This document shows, piece by piece, positions 7,131-10,074 of a stretch of DNA of 10,074 bases. Source of the DNA: Spirochaeta sp. (lineage in GTDB: Bacteria; Spirochaetota; Spirochaetia; DSM-27196; Alkalispirochaetaceae); the NCBI GenBank assembly GCA_027859055.1, contig JAQIBO010000157.1:1-10074 (forward strand), given 5' to 3'. Every line of letters starts with the position of its first letter. Positions within the stretch are counted from its first letter, which is position 1. A model generated the notes under the pieces. The model was not told the DNA's origin, did no database searches, and saw only the letters and a list, made by a program, of their open reading frames with translations. The position numbers and the translations under genes are program-made.

Positions 7131-7963
7131 CCTCCACCGAAACGTTACGCCCCCGTGACCTGGACGAGGCGCTCGCGTTGCGCACGCGGACCGGAGCGAC
7201 CCCGTTTTTCGGCGGTACCGACTTGATGGTTCGCCACCGCGGCTATACCGGGACGGGGCCGAAGATACCCGGGCCGGTTCTCTTCCTCGACGCGATCGAA
7301 CAGCTTCAGTCGATTACGGTTGCCGATGCGGCGATCACGATCGGGGCGGGGGTCACGATGACGCAGATGCTTGACCACCCGGATATCCCGCCGCTCCTGC
7401 GCGATGCGGTGGAACTGGTCGCCGCGCCGGGGATCCGGAACCGCGCGTCCATGGCGGGAAACATCTGTAACGCCTCTCCGGCGGGGGATACGATCCCGCC
7501 GTTGTACGTCCACGATGCCGATGTTGTTTTGACCTCCCTGCTCGGCAGCCGAACCGTTCCGATTACCGAGTTCTTTACCGGTCCCGGCGCTACCGTGCTT
7601 GCCGCCGACGAGATCCTGACGGCGGTCACCGTTCCCGTTCTGCCGGCGGGAGTGTGGTATTACCGGAAAGTGGGAACGCGCAAAGCCAACGCGCTCTCCA
7701 AGCTGTCGGCGGCGGGATACGCCCGCGTCGATAACGGCACGATCACCGATTTTCGATTTTCCGTCGGGGCGGTGGCGCCGACGGTAATACGCCTGGGCGA
7801 GGCGGAACGGCGCGTTCTCGAAGGGGCGCGGCGCGACGCCGTCATGGAGGCCGCCGCTGCGGTGATCCGGCCAATCGACGACCAACGCTCCACCGCGGCG
7901 TACCGCCGTACCGTTGCCCTGAACTCACTGGGAGAATTCCTCAATAAACTGGAGATAACATGA
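7124..7963 (+). CDS. xdhB: FAD-binding subunit of the molybdenum hydroxylase (XdhB/CoxM type)
   Basis: A 279-residue FAD subunit of the PCMH/CO-dehydrogenase-flavoprotein family, close to the usual ~290. It shows the two family FAD signatures: FFGGTDLM (28-35) and RNRASMAGNICNASPAGDTIPPLY (105-128), the latter holding the G-N-x-x-x-x-S-P-x-x-D element. The second half (from about residue 165) is the CO-dehydrogenase flavoprotein C-terminal domain, with YYRKVGTRKANALSK typical of the family. It passes electrons from the 2Fe-2S clusters to NAD or another acceptor. The gene begins 7 bases before the end of the FeS gene (overlap 7124-7130), with AGGA at 7111-7114. Subunit order here is Mo-FeS-FAD, unlike E. 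coli xdhABC (Mo-FAD-FeS). Assignment to the same complex as the upstream Mo subunit is by adjacency. Confidence 0.93.
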   Translation: MVASTETLRPRDLDEALALRTRTGATPFFGGTDLMVRHRGYTGTGPKIPGPVLFLDAIEQLQSITVADAAITIGAGVTMTQMLDHPDIPPLLRDAVELVAAPGIRNRASMAGNICNASPAGDTIPPLYVHDADVVLTSLLGSRTVPITEFFTGPGATVLAADEILTAVTVPVLPAGVWYYRKVGTRKANALSKLSAAGYARVDNGTITDFRFSVGAVAPTVIRLGEAERRVLEGARRDAVMEAAAAVIRPIDDQRSTAAYRRTVALNSLGEFLNKLEIT

Positions 7964-9441
7964 TCGACTTAACAAAACACGACGCGCAGATTGAACGCAA
8001 CGCCCGACTGTGTGCCAAGCAGGGGATCCGCCTGCCCACCTATGAGAACATGGTGAACCCCGAGACCGTTCCGCCGGAAATTGTCGCTGAGCTGAAAAAG
8101 ATCGGTCGCGACGACGTCCACTCGCGGAACCTCTTTCGCGTGACCTGGGAGAACGAACCGGTGGACAGCGGCGGTGCCTATACCGGGGTCAACTACCTGG
8201 AGATCCCGAGCTCCCTCACCGGTGTCCCCGCGCGGATTATCGGACTGGTGGGCAAGTGGTTTCCCACCGGCGCGCACAAAGTGGGCGCTTCCTACAGCTG
8301 CCTGGCGCCGGCGCTGGTTACCGGCCAGTTTGATCCGGAAAAGAACAGCGCCGTCTGGCCCTCAACCGGCAACTACTGTCGTGGCGGCGCCTACATCTCC
8401 CGCCTGCTGGCGTGCAAATCCGTGGCGATTCTTCCCGAGGAGATGTCCCAGGAGCGCTTTCGGTGGCTGGAGACGATGGCCGACGAGACGATCGCCACCC
8501 CCGGGTGCGAGAGCAACGTCAAAGAGATCTTTGACAAGTGCCATGAGCTCAACGCCGAACGCGGCGGCGAGATCTTTATCTTCAACCAGTTTGAGCAGAT
8601 GGGAAATCACCTCTGGCACCATGAGGTGACCGGCCCGGCGATGGAAAAGGTGCTGAAAGAGGTGATGGGCCCCCGCGACCGCGTCGCCGGCACCTGCGTC
8701 TCCTCCGGTTCCGCCGGAACCACCGCCTCGGGAGAGTACCTCAAGACCGTCTTCCCCGGCGCCAGACTGGCGGTGTCCGAGGCGTCGCAGTGTCCCACGC
8801 TCCTGGCCAACGGATTCGGCGGGCATCGGATTGAGGGGATCGGTGACAAACACGTGCCGTGGATTCACAACGTCAAGAACACCGACATGGTCGTCGCCGT
8901 GGACGACGAGGACACGATGCGCCTCTTTCGCCTGTTCAACGAGCCGGTGGGACGGGAAGACCTCAGATCGAAGGGTGTCGACGCGGCGTTTGTGGACCAG
9001 CTTGATACGCTCGGTATCAGCGGCGTCTGTAACGTCATCACCGCGATCAAGTTTGCCAAGTACTACGAGCTTACCGGTGAAGACATCGTGATGACCAACT
9101 TCACCGACTCGGAGGCGCTGTACACCTCGCGCCTGCAGGAGTTGGAGGCGGAACGGGGACCGTACACGCGGGATGAAGCGATCGCTGATTTCGCGATTCT
9201 CAGAGGTATTCGAACCGACGCGCTTCTGGAATTGCGCTACGAGGACAAAAAGCGGATCCACAACCTGAAATACTACACCTGGGTGGAGCAGCAGGGAAAA
9301 AGCTATGAGGAGATCCAGGCGCAGTGGTACGACCGTGACTACTGGACGCGGATCCAGGCGTTGCGTCCGCAGATCGATAAACTGATTACCGAGTTTAACG
9401 AGAAGGTGAAGGCGTTTGAAACCGGAGGAGCCCGGTCATGA
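7960..9441 (+). CDS. Uncharacterised PLP-dependent enzyme, fold type II (~490 residues)
   Basis: A 493-residue protein of the tryptophan-synthase-beta/cysteine-synthase fold. I recognise the fold but not a named enzyme. Evidence: FPTGAHKVGASYSC (101-114), where Lys107 is the likely PLP Schiff-base lysine; STGNYCRGGAY (135-145), equivalent to the substrate-carboxylate loop; and CVSSGSAGTTASGEYL (246-261), a Gly/Ser-rich phosphate-binding segment. It is larger than usual fold-II enzymes (~310-400), with about 100 residues before the lysine and a charged, aromatic C-terminal extension from about residue 415 (HNLKYYTWVEQQGKSYEEI region). Likely chemistry is beta-elimination, deamination or C-S/C-N cleavage of an amino acid, but no substrate can be inferred from motifs. 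It is coupled to both neighbours by ATGA overlaps and has GGAG at 7951-7954. It sits between two FAD subunit genes of different hydroxylases, arguing for a role in the same catabolic pathway. Confidence 0.85.
   Translation: MIDLTKHDAQIERNARLCAKQGIRLPTYENMVNPETVPPEIVAELKKIGRDDVHSRNLFRVTWENEPVDSGGAYTGVNYLEIPSSLTGVPARIIGLVGKWFPTGAHKVGASYSCLAPALVTGQFDPEKNSAVWPSTGNYCRGGAYISRLLACKSVAILPEEMSQERFRWLETMADETIATPGCESNVKEIFDKCHELNAERGGEIFIFNQFEQMGNHLWHHEVTGPAMEKVLKEVMGPRDRVAGTCVSSGSAGTTASGEYLKTVFPGARLAVSEASQCPTLLANGFGGHRIEGIGDKHVPWIHNVKNTDMVVAVDDEDTMRLFRLFNEPVGREDLRSKGVDAAFVDQLDTLGISGVCNVITAIKFAKYYELTGEDIVMTNFTDSEALYTSRLQELEAERGPYTRDEAIADFAILRGIRTDALLELRYEDKKRIHNLKYYTWVEQQGKSYEEIQAQWYDRDYWTRIQALRPQIDKLITEFNEKVKAFETGGARS
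9424..9430 (+). promoter_or_regulatory. Strong Shine-Dalgarno for the ygfM-like gene
   Basis: GGAGGAG lies inside the end of the preceding PLP gene, 7 bases before the ATG at 9438. It is the best ribosome binding site in the window and supports 9438 as the start of the terminal, edge-truncated gene. Confidence 0.7.
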
Positions 9442-10074
9442 TAACAGAGTTTCGACGCGCCGAATCGATAGAGGAGGCGGTGAAGTTACGAAAGGCGGGG
9501 TACCTCTACCTCGCCGGCGGCACGCAACTCAACAACGCAACCTACCGCACTTACGGCGGCTCGGTGGAACGTGTGGTCAGTCTTGACGCGTTGGGCCTGG
9601 ACCAGATCAGCGCCGATGGCGAGGACGTTATTATCGGTGCCGGGGTGACGCTTCAGACCCTCGCGGAAGCCGCGGCGATTCCCCAGGCGCTCCGTGACGC
9701 CGCCGGGTTTATTCCCACCCGAAGCGTCCGCAACATCGCGACAATCGGCGGCAACGTCGCCGCCCGGCGGCCGGACTCCTACCTGATCCCCGCGCTGATT
9801 GCCCTCGACGCGGTGGCGGAGACGGTAGACGGGCCCGTTCCGGTGGAAACCTACGTTGCCGGAAACGATACCGCCCTGATCCTGCAATTCCGCGTACCGC
9901 CGGTACGCGGGGTGTGTCGCGCAGTCAAGGAATCGCGCTCGCATATCTCGCTTCCCATCGTAAGCGCCGCAGTGCGGGTGACGGTGGAGGATGGTACGGT
10001 GACGGACGCCCGCGTCGTTGCCGGGTGCGTCGCACCGCGAACGGTGCGGCTCTCCGCGGTGGAGGCGCTGCTCC
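9438..10074 (+). CDS. ygfM: YgfM-type FAD-binding subunit of a second molybdenum hydroxylase, 3' end beyond the window
   Basis: An open frame of 212 codons with no stop before the window edge. The E. coli YgfM protein is 259 residues, so roughly 45-60 residues are missing. It begins MITEFRRAESIEEAVKLRK, like YgfM's M-I-E-Q-F-F-R-P-D-S-V-E-Q-A-L-E-L-K. It continues with AGGTQLN (26-32; YgfM A-G-G-S-K-L-N), IPQALRDAAGFIPTRSVRN (81-99; YgfM IPAALREALGFVYSRHVRN) and TIGGNVAARRPDSYLIPALIALDA (102-125), all close to YgfM. The second FAD loop carries A-A-R-R-P-D-S instead of the N-x-S-P-x-x-D of XdhB, marking a subfamily distinct from the upstream FAD subunit. In E. coli, ygfM is followed by xdhD (Mo plus FeS fusion), so a second hydroxylase Mo chain is expected just downstream. 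The start overlaps the preceding stop by ATGA (9438-9441). Confidence 0.9.
   Translation, partial: MITEFRRAESIEEAVKLRKAGYLYLAGGTQLNNATYRTYGGSVERVVSLDALGLDQISADGEDVIIGAGVTLQTLAEAAAIPQALRDAAGFIPTRSVRNIATIGGNVAARRPDSYLIPALIALDAVAETVDGPVPVETYVAGNDTALILQFRVPPVRGVCRAVKESRSHISLPIVSAAVRVTVEDGTVTDARVVAGCVAPRTVRLSAVEALL

Larger units (their letters stand above)
1..10074 (+). other. Probable single operon of selenium-dependent Mo-hydroxylase genes, both ends outside the window
   Basis: All nine genes share one strand. Junctions: 4-base ATGA overlaps at 759-762, 4519-4522, 6648-6651, 7960-7963 and 9438-9441; a 1-base overlap at 3374; a 7-base overlap at 7124-7130; one 63-base gap at 2085-2147. No terminator-like hairpin with a T-run is visible. 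The operon starts upstream of the window (ygfK is incomplete) and continues past the right edge. Gene families match the cluster linked to labile-selenium Mo hydroxylases and anaerobic purine catabolism; the specific substrate is not determined by sequence. Confidence 0.8.

Noticed and set aside
9486..9944. 152-codon open frame on the - strand near the right edge
   Set aside because: It is antisense to the YgfM-like gene, which aligns along its whole visible length with E. coli YgfM.

Overview
The window is almost wall-to-wall coding sequence on the + strand. It reads as the interior of one long operon of the selenium-dependent molybdenum hydroxylase (SDMH) type, the gene set known in E. coli as the ygeW-ygfM/xdh region. 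Recognisable E. coli-type members are the C-terminal part of ygfK, then ssnA, ygeY, an xdhA-like molybdopterin subunit with its [2Fe-2S] and FAD subunits, and the start of a ygfM-like FAD subunit that runs off the right edge. Two further genes encode fold-type II pyridoxal-phosphate (PLP) enzymes: one threonine-synthase-like, and one of about 490 residues that I cannot name.

Layout: 1-762, 3' part of ygfK with its reading frame broken near base 45; 759-2084, ssnA amidohydrolase; 2085-2147, the only real gap; 2148-3374, ygeY M20 hydrolase; 3374-4522, threonine-synthase-like PLP enzyme; 4519-6651, Mo subunit; 6648-7130, iron-sulfur subunit; 7124-7963, FAD subunit; 7960-9441, large PLP enzyme; 9438 to the edge, second FAD subunit (YgfM type). 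Neighbouring genes overlap by 1, 4 or 7 bases at every junction except 2085-2147, so translational coupling and a single transcript are likely. No tRNA, rRNA, CRISPR, insertion sequence or convincing terminator was seen.

Inferred working scheme: the Mo hydroxylase (Mo, 2Fe-2S and FAD chains) oxidises a purine-like or other N-heterocycle. SsnA (deaminase/amidohydrolase fold), YgeY (binuclear-metal M20 hydrolase) and the PLP enzymes then take ring-opening products to ammonia and central metabolites. YgfK, an iron-sulfur flavoprotein, handles electrons. In gut anaerobes, related ygeX/ygeY/ygeW/ygfK/ssnA/xdh clusters have been linked to anaerobic purine and urate breakdown. Here no ygeX (diaminopropionate ammonia-lyase) is present in the window, and two different PLP enzymes occupy the cluster instead. 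Two different FAD subunits imply a second hydroxylase whose Mo/FeS chain should lie just downstream.

Organism: base composition is GC-rich (roughly 60% or slightly more by eye), with strong G/C preference at third positions. The gene content fits an anaerobic, selenium-using fermentative bacterium. An anaerobic spirochaete or a Firmicute would fit, but the sequence alone does not settle it.
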